Assembly (NCBI RefSeq): GCF_030272615.1
Contig: NC_081413.1
Coordinates: forward strand, 157,547,849 to 157,611,848
Source of the DNA: Cryptomeria japonica
Lineage: Eukaryota; Streptophyta; Pinopsida; Cupressales; Cupressaceae
DNA length: 64,000 nt
Direction of reading: 5' to 3'
Below, one piece after another: positions 1 to 10,087 of the stretch. A program made the translations under genes and the position numbers. How positions within the stretch are numbered: the stretch's first letter is position 1; each line of letters opens with the position of its first letter. The notes under the pieces are model-generated. The model was given only the letters and a program-made list of their open reading frames with translations. It made no database searches and was not told the DNA's origin.

Positions 1-1179
1 AATGAAATGTGAATTTCATCTCAAATTCCTATAGCACATGTTGAAATTCTAACTCTCATTGACTTTCAATCTGACTGGGAAATCAATTCAGTCAACTGAG
101 TAATCTATTTAGTCACCTCCCCAATTAACTCAGTTAACTCATCAACCATCTTTTTCAACTCCAAATCACCTTTTTGGAATAGAGTAATCAATTTAGTTGG
201 CAAGACAATCGACTTAGTTCACTGATCAATCTAATCAATTCATTGATCAATCAATCCAATTGATTCATCAATCAAATGAATTAAACTTTGAATCAATTGT
301 CTCTCAGCCAATCTCCAATGTTGATTGATTATGTTCCAAAATGAATACCAACTGTCCCTTCTCATCCTCTAGAATCTATAAATTTAGCTCAATTCTCCCC
401 AATTTTCTTAATCATGAACTTCAAACCTTTGTGTCATTTTTCAAGTCAATCATAGAAACACTCAGAGATGACATTACATAGAGAAGAGAAGGACAATGGA
501 AGCAAATCAGCCATAAAAGAGGGTTTTTCTTATTTATTTCAATTTCCTTATTCACAAGACTTTTATTGATTTACTTTAAATTTCATTAATTATTTGTGGT
601 TTTGTGATTTCCCTTAGTCTAATTAGCTTAATTTCTAATTATTTTTGACGTGAAAATAATGGTGAACCCGACGTGAAGCACATCAACTAACCTATTTGTG
701 TGTTTTTGTGTTTTTTGTTTTCGGAATCACACAAGAATACAGAATGTGTCACATAATCCTATGCAGGATATCGCATCTGCTTTAGTAGACTTTCACATTC
801 ATCCTTTAATCATGTTGCATTCATTTTTTGGACATTTCACATAGCTCTATCGATTGTTTCGCATACATTGAAGGTAAAATCAAGATGAGACTTTTTATGC
901 TTTTTCTTGATGCCTTTCGGAATCAAACTAAAATTCGCTATTTTGGGAATTTGCATGTTTATTTACAATTTTTTCCTTAAAATGCATCTAACCCATGGCA
1001 TGCAAGGTAAAGTTTAAAATTTAAGGATCTAGAAGGCAATCTAAGCGAAGAAGGCAACAAAGGTATTTCCAAAGAATCCTCCAATTAGAAGAAAAAAAAT
1101 AACGAGCCTAAATTAGAAATTGCATATTTTAAATACCAAAGATGTGTGTAGGCGTATATCATGAAGTACGACATGATAG
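1..1179. other. AT-rich flank, no gene seen
   Basis: No coding region is supported here. Bases about 60-300 are a cryptic simple repeat built from short CAATT/TCATCAA-like words. A TATA-like stretch lies near 377, and a primer-binding-site-like string starting TGGTGAACCCGACGTG lies at 660-675. This could mean the end of an old gypsy-type LTR, but no second LTR copy was found. Confidence 0.5.
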
Positions 1180-1184
1180 AGGGA

Positions 1185-2591
1185 TGTTGGCATTTGCATG
1201 AAGATTGCATTGTTGAACTATTATGTTGTCATTGATGTCAATTATAACCCGCAATGATGTTGTAATAATGTTGTTTTGCAATCGGTAAGTGAGCTTGTGA
1301 AGGAAACTGGTATTACTAGAGAAGAAGTGAGATCAACTGGTAAACCCTACCAGCTGATGTGCGAAACCCTAATCGATGGAGCTTGGTGAATCAGTTGTAT
1401 TGGTTTATGATCAAATGATGAGCAGTAATGATTGTGCCACGTATACATGTTGTATGAGATGAAGTTTCAAATGGTTTTTGGAATGTAGAGATAATGGTTT
1501 TTTCTTGGGAATGAGCAAGTTCATTGCATGTAATGGAAACCACGTGATGAGTTAAAGGGATCGATGAAGCGGTGATCAAGGAGCGGTCTAGGTTGTCTTG
1601 AATCATGTGCAATGATTTCTATGTAATCCAATGATCATACTTGAACCAATTTGTTTGTAATCTCTATGAGATCTTAGGTTTGTGATATGTTACCAACCTA
1701 TTGTTTTGCTTATAAGGTCGATGAGTTGTTTTTTTGTAGCATTGGAAATTTTGGTTGAATGTAAGAGTGATTGGTTACTGACCCAGGAAATGTATTTGTA
1801 GTATGTGTAATGGCAGATAGGAGCATGAAAAGGATTTGATCAAGAAGAGTAGTGTTATTCAATAGATCAACAAACCCCTATTGTTTTCTAACAATTACAA
1901 CAGTCAAATCCCTTAACCGGGTAAGCTCTAACAAGCTTAGTGTTATCTAAATTCTCTAACCAGGTGATCCATTAGCTTGGATTTCAAATCCTCTACTGAG
2001 GTCACTCCTAATAGGGTATTGCTTCTAATGGGGCATTAGAGTCAATCCCTTTACCAAGTGGTCCCTAACAGGATCCATTCTTAACAAGACTTATTGTAAA
2101 GATTTAACAGGCTTGGCTCCTAACAGGGTAAACTTCAGAAGAGTTCAAAATAATTGTGGGTATTCATCCCCACCATGGTTTTTCCCATTTGAGTTTTCAC
2201 GTCAAAATCATTGTGTCAAGTGGTGAATATTTTTGTGGTTATTTTTTCTATGGTTAATTTGCTTAACTGCTAAATCCACTTAGATATGATATGATGAGTG
2301 ACAGTAATCTGAAATGTGCTTTTACTTTTGTCAATAAAGTATTTGGATGTTTGGTTAAAAATTTTGTGAGTTTCCGAGTTGTGTTACTGTTTTAATCTGT
2401 TATGATAGTCAACCGGTTTACTTGATAGTGATATTGCAGTTTGTAGTTCGATGTTTGAACCAGTCAATTGAGAGTTTGTCTTGAGAGGTTTTTTTTGTTT
2501 GGTGAAAGTTTAGTTAGTTTTCTATCTATTGATTCACACCCCCCCCCCTCTCAATAGTTGATTGGATCCTTATTAATTTATCATACCATCA
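1185..2591 (+). repeat. 5' LTR of Copia-1
   Basis: The LTR is 1,407 bp, running from TGTTGGCATTTGC to CCATCA just before the primer-binding site. It pairs with 7128-8233. Near its 3' end it carries the GTGGG...CCCACC hairpin plus a TGGTTTTTCCC module at about 2157-2200, shared with the other copia LTRs here, and a C-rich run followed by CTCTCA at about 2538-2555. Confidence 0.92.
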
Positions 2592-2593
2592 AT

Positions 2594-2605
2594 TAGTATC
2601 AAAGC
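2594..2605 (+). other. Primer-binding site of Copia-1
   Basis: TAGTATCAAAGC matches the plant initiator-methionine tRNA complement TGGTATCAGAGC at 10 of 12 positions and lies two bases after the LTR end. Both differences are G-to-A changes. Confidence 0.85.
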
Positions 2606-2664
2606 ATTTTAGGTCCTCTAAGGTCTAAGCCTAACAACTTGAGGTAAAGATCTTGAAGAACATC

Positions 2665-3660
2665 ATGAAGAAAGAAGGTCCAAAGTTTAATAGGGAAAAG
2701 TACAAAATATGGAGTGATAGAATGAAAATCTATATCAAGAGTCTAGGAAGTCAATACTAGGAACATGTTGGTACTCAATATGTTGCACCTAGTGGGACTA
2801 TGTCTAATGATCAAAAGAAAGAGCAACAAGAAAACCATCAAGAATTTGAGGCCATTACCAGTTCTTTGTCTGATTCAGAGTATGTTGATGTCCATGGTCT
2901 AGAGATTGCTTATGAGGTGTGGAAGAAATTTGAGGAAATCTATAGCGGTGATGAGCTTGTGAAGATTTTCAAAGAAGAGAGTCTAAGAGGTAAATTTGAT
3001 GACATGCAGATAGCTGAAGGAGAAAATATACAACAGTATGGTCAGAGGATCAAAAAGATAGTTGGTGAGATCAAGAGTGTTGATGGTAAAGTGGAAGATG
3101 CCATAGTGGTTAGTAAGGTGTTGAGAACCCTTCTACCAGTCTATGCTATCCGAGTTGTAGCCATTTAGGAGTTAAAGTCTATTGATAAAACTAAGGTAAC
3201 CCTTGACTCCATCATTGGTAAGCTTATTGCATTTGAATTAAATGGTTATGATGGTAGTGTTCAGAAATCTGAATCTGCATTTAGAGCTTCAGTTTCTAAC
3301 CCTCCTATGAGGAAAAAAAAGAGATGTTAGTCACAGTTATGAATCTAGATCCAATAGAGAAGTTGATGATGAAGACATTTGATTGAGCTTGAAGTATTGT
3401 TGGCCAAATGATTATCCAAAGGTACCGGTAAGTACATAGATAAATTACTTTTAAAATGTTTTGCATGTAACAAGATTGGACACATTGCAGCTAACTATCC
3501 TAATGGTGACAATGAGCATAAGTGTGAGAAGTACAAGAAGTACAAAGGAAAAGGCAAAAGAGATTGTCTCATTGCATTTGATAGTGATATCACTGATGAG
3601 GAATTTGAAGAAGATGCTAATGAAGACATTGTATTTGTTTCCATTAAAGAGGAGACATCT
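2665..3660 (+). pseudogene. gag of Copia-1 (broken)
   Basis: The capsid/nucleocapsid gene starts at ATG 2665, the first in-frame Met after the primer site, with an N-terminal GPKFN...IW...RM motif typical of copia gag. The frame is interrupted by TAG at 2758 (Trp in the Copia-E copy) and by TAG at 3166 (Gln in Copia-E). A zinc knuckle lies at 3457-3498 with spacing C-x2-C-x4-H-x4, but its fourth ligand is Tyr (TAT) instead of Cys. The same Tyr occurs in Copia-E. After the knuckle the sequence is acidic and leads into protease. Gag would package element RNA in a cytoplasmic particle. This copy cannot encode a full protein. Confidence 0.88.
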
Positions 3661-3684
3661 GATCATAAGGCATTAGTATCTCGC

Positions 3685-4161
3685 ATGGATAGTTCTGATG
3701 ATTGGATCATATATAGTGGTTGTTCACACCACATGACCAGTGATCGGAGTAAATTTATTACATTGAAGGAATTTGATGGAGGAGTTGTGAGATTTGGAAA
3801 TGACTCACCCTACATGGTAAGAGGAAAGGGAACCATTTCTCTTAATGGAAAGAGCAATGTAGATGATGTCTACTGGGTTGAAGGATTAAAACACAATCTT
3901 TTGAGTGTAGCTCAACTCAATGATAGAGGCTATCCATTGGAATTCAAGAATGGAATATGCAAAATCTATGGGAGAAAAGGTGAACTAAGTGCAACCGAAA
4001 AGCGGACAAAAGGTAACATGTTTCACCCGAATCCTAAAGTCAACAACTGTTTAATTGCTAAAGTAGATGATAGTTGTCTTTGGCATCAAAGATTTTGTCA
4101 TATAAATTTTGATAACATTATTAAGGTCAGTAAGTCCAAGTCGGTAAGAGGGTTTCCTTAG
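3685..4161 (+). pseudogene. Protease and integrase N-terminus of Copia-1
   Basis: An open stretch of 158 codons contains the copia aspartic protease region. The catalytic Asp-Ser-Gly is changed to Tyr-Ser-Gly (within WIIYSGCSHHM), which should abolish cleavage activity. The downstream block with FGND and GKGTISLNGKS is the usual flap-to-dimer region of copia protease. It is followed by the integrase zinc-binding start, where LWHQRFCHINFDN supplies the two His ligands. The stretch stops at TAG 4159-4161, immediately before the Cys pair of the same zinc finger in the next segment, so it is one polyprotein cut by a stop codon. Confidence 0.88.
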
Positions 4162-4892
4162 TTGGACAAACCGATGAATGCTTTGTGTAAGGAATGTCAG
4201 TTAGGAAAGATGACATTGTCAACTTTTAAGAGCAGATCTTTTGTAGCAGAACATTTGTTAGATTTGGTTCATACAGACCTCTGTGGACCAATAAGGACTA
4301 AAAGTATTCAAGGTGATAGATATTTTATGATCTTCACTGATGATTGCTCAAGAATGATGTGGGTCACATTCTTTAAGGATAAAACATAAGCTTTTAGTAA
4401 GTTCAAGGCATTTAGGGCCTTAGCTAAAAAGGAAAGTGGTAAGAAGATAAAGTGTCTGAGGACTAACCAAGGAGGTGAATTTACTTCAGGGGAATTCACT
4501 AGATGTGAAAATAATGGAATTAAGAGGCAGACTTTTGCACGGAGGATGCCACAATAGAATGGAATTGCAAGAGGAACAACTAGTCAGTTGTTGACGATGC
4601 TAGAATGATGCTTATACAAGGAGGAGTAGCGAAAACTTTCCAAAGAGAAGATGTTAGCACACTTGTCTACACTATGAACCAGATATTGGTAAAGAGAGGT
4701 AAGGATAAAACTCCTTATGAATATTGGTATGGTAGATCACCTAATGTCAGTTATTTTAAGACTTTTGGCAGTAAATGTTTTATCAAGATAGGTGACTATG
4801 TTAGTAAGTTTGAGGCTAAAAGTGATGAAGGCATATTCCTTGGTTACTCTAGCAAGAGTAAGTCCTACAAATGTTACAACAACCAGACATAG
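4162..4892 (+). pseudogene. Integrase of Copia-1 (broken)
   Basis: The segment opens with the Cys pair of the integrase zinc finger (CKECQLGK), then the core with the first catalytic Asp in HTDLCGP and the FTDD strand. TAA at 4387 interrupts it. The second catalytic Asp lies in a RTDQGGEF motif in Copia-E, but is Asn here (TNQGGEF, about 4461-4482). The third acidic position near 4561-4575 is scrambled by frame changes. From 4605 the frame shifts, and the C-terminal part with PYEYWYGRSP and GIFLGYS follows to 4892. Integrase inserts the cDNA into the host chromosome. This copy is inactive by at least one catalytic substitution plus stops. Confidence 0.86.
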
Positions 4893-5281
4893 AGAAACAT
4901 TGAAAGTGTCGATATCTAAGTGGATGAGTGTCTTGAAGTTTCAGAAGAAACCAGGAAGGAAAGGAAGGAAGATGAACCCTACATTTTAATTTTGGAACCA
5001 AAATCGGTGAAGCCAGACGCTGATGAAGTGAATGTTGGAGTAACAGTTCAATCAAATAGGTATATTTACAAGATGATGATGAAAGTGAGGAAGAAGAACT
5101 TGAAGATAATGATCATGTCATTCCAAGGTATGTGAGACTCAATCATAATCTTGACCATATTATTGGAGATAAAGATGTTGGAGTGTTAACTAGAAGAAGA
5201 ATTAGAGAGAATCATTGCATGATCTCCACTATTGAGCCTAGAACTGCTAAGGAAGTATTTGGAGATGATCACTAAATTAAA
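4893..5281 (+). other. Integrase-RT linker of Copia-1
   Basis: This is degraded acidic and Lys-rich linker sequence between the integrase C-terminus and the RT start. Translated pieces around 5090-5220 resemble the poorly conserved spacer of copia polyproteins (VRLNH-type motif before the GD-x-x-x-G-V block). It holds no independent gene. Confidence 0.6.
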
Positions 5282-6250
5282 GCTATGGAGGAGGAGCTTG
5301 ACCAAATTGAGAAGAACAATACATGGACCCTAGTACCTAGACCAGTGAATAAAAATGTGATAGGTACTAAATGGGTATTCAGGAACAAACTGAATGAAGA
5401 TGGAGTAGTAGTTAGAAACAAATATAGATTGGTATGCAAAGGTTATGCATAGTAAGAAGGAGAAGACTATGGTGAGACATTTGCACCAGTTGCTAGATTG
5501 GAAGGTGTTAGGACTCTACTTACATTTGTAGCATATAAGGGATTCAAAGTATATTATATAGATGTAAAGTCAACATTTCTAAATGGAATATTGGAAGAAG
5601 TATACATTGAGCATCCAGATGGTTATGCTTTGACTAATTAAAAAGATATGGTGTGTAAACTACACAAGGAACTATATGGTTTGAAGCAAGCATCAAGAGC
5701 ATGGTATGAAAGGCTACATTCACACCTGATGAAGATAGGTTTTCAGAGAACCAGTGAAGACAATAATATATATCTCAAATATGAAGGAGATAAGATACTG
5801 GTTAGTGAAGTGTTTGTGGATGATATCATATTTGGAGGCAATGACGACATGAGTGATGACTTTGCAAATGAGACAAAAAGTGAATTTGAAATGTCTCTAG
5901 TAGGAGAGATAAAATTCTTCACAGGTTTGCAAATTCAGCAAATGAAGAGTGGTATCTTTATCATACAGTCTAAGTATGTGAAAGAGGTATTGAAGACATT
6001 TGGAATGAGTGACTATAAACTAGTTGGGACACCAATGGTTATAGGTTGTAAACTATCTAAGGAGGATGATGCCGCATCTATTGATGAAAAGGAGTACATG
6101 TCAATGATAGGTAAACTACATCATATTGTTCACAACAGACCGGATATTGCTCATGCAGTTGGTTTAGTTGCTAGATTCTAGAAGAATCCAAAGGAGACAC
6201 ACTTGATAACAACCAAGAGGATATTCAGATATTTGAAAGGTACTATTGAC
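5282..6250 (+). pseudogene. Reverse transcriptase of Copia-1 (broken)
   Basis: RT starts at about 5282 with the copia motif of a Met-Glu-Glu-Glu-Leu-Asp stretch, then [11 protein letters not shown] and GTKWVFRNK. Adjacent TAG and TAA at 5450-5455 replace the Gln-Lys seen at this point in Copia-C, and TAA at 5639 breaks the middle. From 5648 there is a 177-codon open stretch with LYGLKQASRAWYERL, the active-site FVDD box (Tyr to Phe variant of YVDD), and the thumb/connection region ending at TAG 6179. RT copies packaged RNA into DNA. The two catalytic Asp residues of the box survive, but the gene is not translatable as one chain. Confidence 0.9.
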
Positions 6251-6258
6251 TATGGATT

Positions 6259-6765
6259 ATGTATCCATATGCAGGTAACTTTGATTTGAAGGTTTATACG
6301 GATGCAGGCTGGGCAAGTAATATCGATGATAGGAAGAGCACAACCGGTGGTGCATTCTTTCTTGGAGGAAGACTTGTATCTTGGAGCAGCAAGAAGCAGA
6401 GATGTATATCACAGTCCACTATTGAAGCCGAGTATGTTGCAGCATATATGAATTGTACCCAGGCAATCTAGATGAAACACATTATCAAAGGATTCAAGTT
6501 GAAGATTACTGATCTAGTAAAGATTTTATGTGACAACACTAGTGCAATAAATATTTCAAAGAACCTGGTGTTGCATACTGGAACCAAGCATATTGAGCTG
6601 AAATATCATTTCTTGAGAGAGAAAGTGTGGAGTAAAGATGTGTTATTGGAAAATGTACCTACCAAGGAGCAGCTAGCAGATATCTTTACTAAACCTATGT
6701 CCAAGACTACTTTTGAGTATCTTAGAGGTCAGCTAGGTGTTGTACACCTACATGAGGTCAATTGA
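6259..6765 (+). pseudogene. RNase H of Copia-1 (one internal stop)
   Basis: One reading frame carries the whole domain: VYTDAGWAS with the first catalytic Asp, DDRKSTTGGAFFLGG, the catalytic Glu in STIEAEYVA, and CDNTSAINISKN with the third Asp. It ends with KEQLADIFTKPM and terminates at TGA 6763-6765. A TAG at 6469-6471 falls at a position where Trp is usual before Met-Lys. RNase H removes the RNA template during cDNA synthesis. It is the best preserved domain of Copia-1. Confidence 0.9.
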
Positions 6766-7127
6766 GCAGATGTGAAATACATCAGTCCTGAAGCTAATTG
6801 AAGAATCTTGAAGCAGGATTGTTGTAGAGTGGAGTTATTCCATAGGGGGAGCATCAAGTTACAGTTTGTCGAGGCAAAAAAGTGAAGTATGACACTACAT
6901 GTTTTACTTTCACTTCGGCATTTTTGTCAAAGGGGGAGAAGAACTATATGATTATGGGGAGAAGAATTGTATGATTTGACAGAGAAAAGATCAATAGCTA
7001 GTTACCAGCTGAAGACATGGAAACTCAGTTGAAGGAGAGTGCATGGTAACATGTAAACCAGGATTCCTATTCACACTCATAGCAATCAAGGGCATTGATA
7101 CTTGTATTACCATCAATGCATGAAGAT
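6766..7127 (+). other. 3' untranslated part and eroded polypurine tract of Copia-1
   Basis: The non-coding tail holds a purine run GTCAAAGGGGGAGAAG at about 6927-6942. The tract that should abut the 3' LTR (CCAAAGGGGGAGAT in related elements) is lost: bases 7111-7127 read CATCAATGCATGAAGAT directly before the LTR. Confidence 0.7.
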
Positions 7128-8233
7128 TATTGGCATTTGCATGAAGATTGCATTGATGAACTATTATGTTGTCATTGATGTCAATTATAACTGGTAATGA
7201 TATTTTAATAATGTTGTTTTGCAATTGATAAGTGAGCTTGTGAAGGAAACCGGTATTACTAGAGAAGGAGTGAGATCAACTGGTAAACCCTACCAGTTGA
7301 TGTGCCAAACCCTAACCAATGGAGCTTGGTGAATCAGTTGTATTGGTTTATGATCAAATGATGAACGGTAATGATTATGCCACGTATGCATGTTGTATGA
7401 GATAACTTAGTTTCAAATGGTTTTTGGCACGTAGAGATAATGATTTTGTCTTGGGAATGAGCAAGTTCATTGTATGTAATGGAAACCGCATGATGAGCTA
7501 CAAAGATCAATGAAGTGGTGATTAAGGAGTGGTCGAGGTTATCTTGAATCATGTGCAATGATTTCTATGTAATCCAACGGTCATACTTGAATTGGTTTTT
7601 TTGTATTCTCTATGAGATCTTAGGTTTGTGATGTGTTACTAGCCTATTGTTTTGCCTATAAGGTCGATGAGTTGTTTTGTTGTAGTGTTGGCAATTTTGG
7701 TTGAATGTAAGAGTGCTTCGTTGTCGAACCAGGAGATGTATCTATAGTATGTGTAAAGGAAGATAGGATCATGAAAAGGATATAATCAAGTAGAGTAGTG
7801 TTATTCACCAAATCATCAAACCCCTATTGTTCTCTAACAATTACAATAGTCAAATCCCTTAACCGGGTAAGCTCTAACAAGCTTAGTGTTATCTAAATCA
7901 TCTAACTAGGTGATCCATTAGCTTAGATTTCAAATCCTCTACCGGGGTTACTCCTAATAGGGTATTGCTTCTAATGGGGCATTAGAGTCAATCCCTTAAC
8001 TGGGTGGTCCTTAACAGGATTTGTTCTTAACAAGACTTATTGTAAAGCTTTAACAGGCTTGGCTCCTAATAGGGTGAACTTCAGAAGAGTTCAGAATACT
8101 TGTGGGTATTCATCCCCACCGTGGTTGTTCCCATTTATTTTTTGTTTGGTGAAATTTTAGTCAATTTTCTATCTAATGATTCACCCCCCCTCTCAGTAGT
8201 TGACCGGATCCTTATTGATTCATCATATCATCA
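7128..8233 (+). repeat. 3' LTR of Copia-1
   Basis: The LTR is 1,106 bp and pairs with 1185-2591. Its first dinucleotide is TA instead of TG. About 300 bp present in the 5' LTR (roughly 2187-2490) are missing after position 8140. The final part ends ATCATCA before the AGGGA duplication. Confidence 0.92.
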
Positions 8234-8335
8234 AGGGAACCATATTAGGGCTTTGATTAAAATTTTTATAAAAATTAACCCTCTTTTTTGCAGGTTCTCA
8301 ATTTTCACAAGTTTGTCAATATTTGTTTCACATTA

Positions 8336-8361
8336 GGGTAAGTGCACAAAGATGGTGGTCA
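8336..8361 (+). repeat. Left terminal inverted repeat
   Basis: A 26-bp sequence beginning GGGTAAGTGCACAAAG, exactly the reverse complement of 13289-13314. Confidence 0.85.
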
Positions 8362-9258
8362 AAAAGAGGGGTATAAGTGGACACTTTTTTTCTGAAATTA
8401 GGTGAACTTGAACTTAGAGGAAAAATTTGAAAGTCATCCACTCAAGATATGAATATAATCAAAGAAGAAATATTGTATTACTCTGAATCTAGTTTCCAAA
8501 ATACTTAAATTTTTCAAAATTGGATAAGATTAAGGGGGTCAAATCCTTCACGCACGAAAAATAGACCCTGATTTTTTCAGAAAAACATAACATAGTGTCT
8601 GACATGCGCATCAAAAAAGTCATATTTAGATTTAGTATTTTGACAAATCCTTTGGCAGAAAGATAGTTAAGAGTGAGAACTAGAAGATGTGTATTTTTTT
8701 GTAATTTTTGTTGAGTATTTTTTTTTGATAAATTAGGTACATGTTCGTTGCGCGAAGCATAAGTTGCACTAAAAAAATTGGAAATGCAATTTTTTTTTTT
8801 AAATTGTAAAGAATCAAGTTCACTACAATAATATATAAGTTTTTTAAAATTTGGATAATTATATCAAAAGTTATTAAAAAAATGGTGCACATATATCTAT
8901 GACAACTATGGAGACACTGGTAAAAGAAATTGAATAATAATATGTTATTGTTGTTCAAATTTTTAAAAAATTATATGGTTAGAAAGCTCAGAAGATGGGT
9001 GAAAATATGGTGGAAATTTAAGAAATACCCACTTGATGATGTGTAAACCTGATGATGACAAAGTCAAGAAACCAAGTTGATAAAATAAAAATGCCAAAAA
9101 GGAGGGAAATGGAGGGAAATCAAACTTCCAAACCGTAGCTTTGTCATCCAGGCCTATTTCCAAGCCTAAATAGACAAAAGCGTGTATGGGGTACCTATGG
9201 TATAAAAAGTGCATACGAGGTACTTATAGTGTAAGAAGTGCATATGTTCCATCTTAAC
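8362..9258. other. AT-rich left subterminal region
   Basis: No gene is seen. The stretch is A/T-rich with poly-A and poly-T runs. From about 9175 to 9258 there are diverged precursors of the following 29-bp repeat, for example GGTATAAAAAGTGCATACGA at about 9199. Confidence 0.5.
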
Positions 9259-9512
9259 TATAAAAAGCGCGTACACGCTATTTTTACTATAAAAAGCGCG
9301 TACACGCTATTTTTACTATAAAAAGCGCGTACAAGCTATTTTTACTATAAAAAGTGCGTACACGCTATTTTTACTATAAAAAGCGCGTACACGCTATTTT
9401 TACTATAAAAAGCGCGTGCACACTATTTTTACTATAAAAAGTGTGTATGCACTATTTGTACTATAAAAAGCACGTATGGGCTATTTTTACTATAAATAGC
9501 ATGTATGGGCTA
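9259..9512 (+). repeat. 29-bp minisatellite (8 full units plus a partial)
   Basis: Units start at 9259, 9288, 9317, 9346, 9375, 9404, 9433, 9462 and 9491, exactly 29 bp apart with no indels. Each starts TATAAAAAG and contains a CpG-rich core GCGCGTACACGC, then CTATTTTTAC. The unit is an imperfect palindrome. Later units lose CpGs by transitions. Confidence 0.95.
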
Positions 9513-9548
9513 AGTTTTTTTTAATTTTGGGAGTGTATATAATATGCT

Positions 9549-9680
9549 ATTGTATATATATATATATAATATGTGTATATACATATAATATATAATTTAT
9601 ATATAATATAAAAAATATATATATATAATATTTATATATATGTATATAATAATATATAATATATTAAATATATATACACA
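9549..9680. repeat. TA-rich microsatellite
   Basis: Interrupted (TA)n with short ACACAC/TGTGTG stretches. It probably arose by slippage. Confidence 0.9.
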
Positions 9681-9741
9681 CATATGTGTGTATGTATGTG
9701 TATTGTCTCCCTCTCTCCCCCTCTCAAGCGCGTACAAGGTG

Positions 9742-9742
<1 letters not shown>

Positions 9743-9818
<76 letters not shown>

Positions 9819-9829
9819 TCCTCCATACC

Positions 9830-9910
<81 letters not shown>
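9743..9910 (+). repeat. (CT)n microsatellite
   Basis: Two pure CT tracts (about 9743-9816 and 9833-9909) are separated by a short non-repeat spacer. Just upstream, AAGCGCGTACAAGG at 9726-9739 is a stray copy of the 29-bp minisatellite core. The long polypyrimidine strand could form triplex DNA. Confidence 0.95.
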
Positions 9911-9912
<2 letters not shown>

Positions 9913-10087
9913 TCTCCCTCTAATATATCTTCTTTTTTTTGCATATATATAAGGTGATAAGAAGATTGACAAGGTGGTTGGTTTTCTTTTTCTTTTTAAA
10001 GAAGATAGGATATAAAGTAGAACGTTTGAATAAAATGAACGTATTGGTTTATTTGGATCGTGTGGATGTATCAATTGGATAATATTT

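Larger units (their letters stand above)
1185..8233 (+). mobile_element. Copia-1: full-length degraded Ty1/copia retrotransposon
   Basis: The element starts TGTTGG at 1185 and ends at 8233, and is flanked by the 5-bp direct repeat AGGGA at 1180-1184 and 8234-8238, a typical integrase target duplication. The order is 5' LTR, primer-binding site, gag, protease, integrase, reverse transcriptase, RNase H, 3' LTR, which defines Ty1/copia. Frames 1, 0 and 2 are used in turn and stops break every domain, so it is inactive. Its gag and LTR are close to those of Copia-E at 59928, so both belong to one family. The 3' LTR is about 300 bp shorter than the 5' LTR through a later deletion. Confidence 0.93.
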
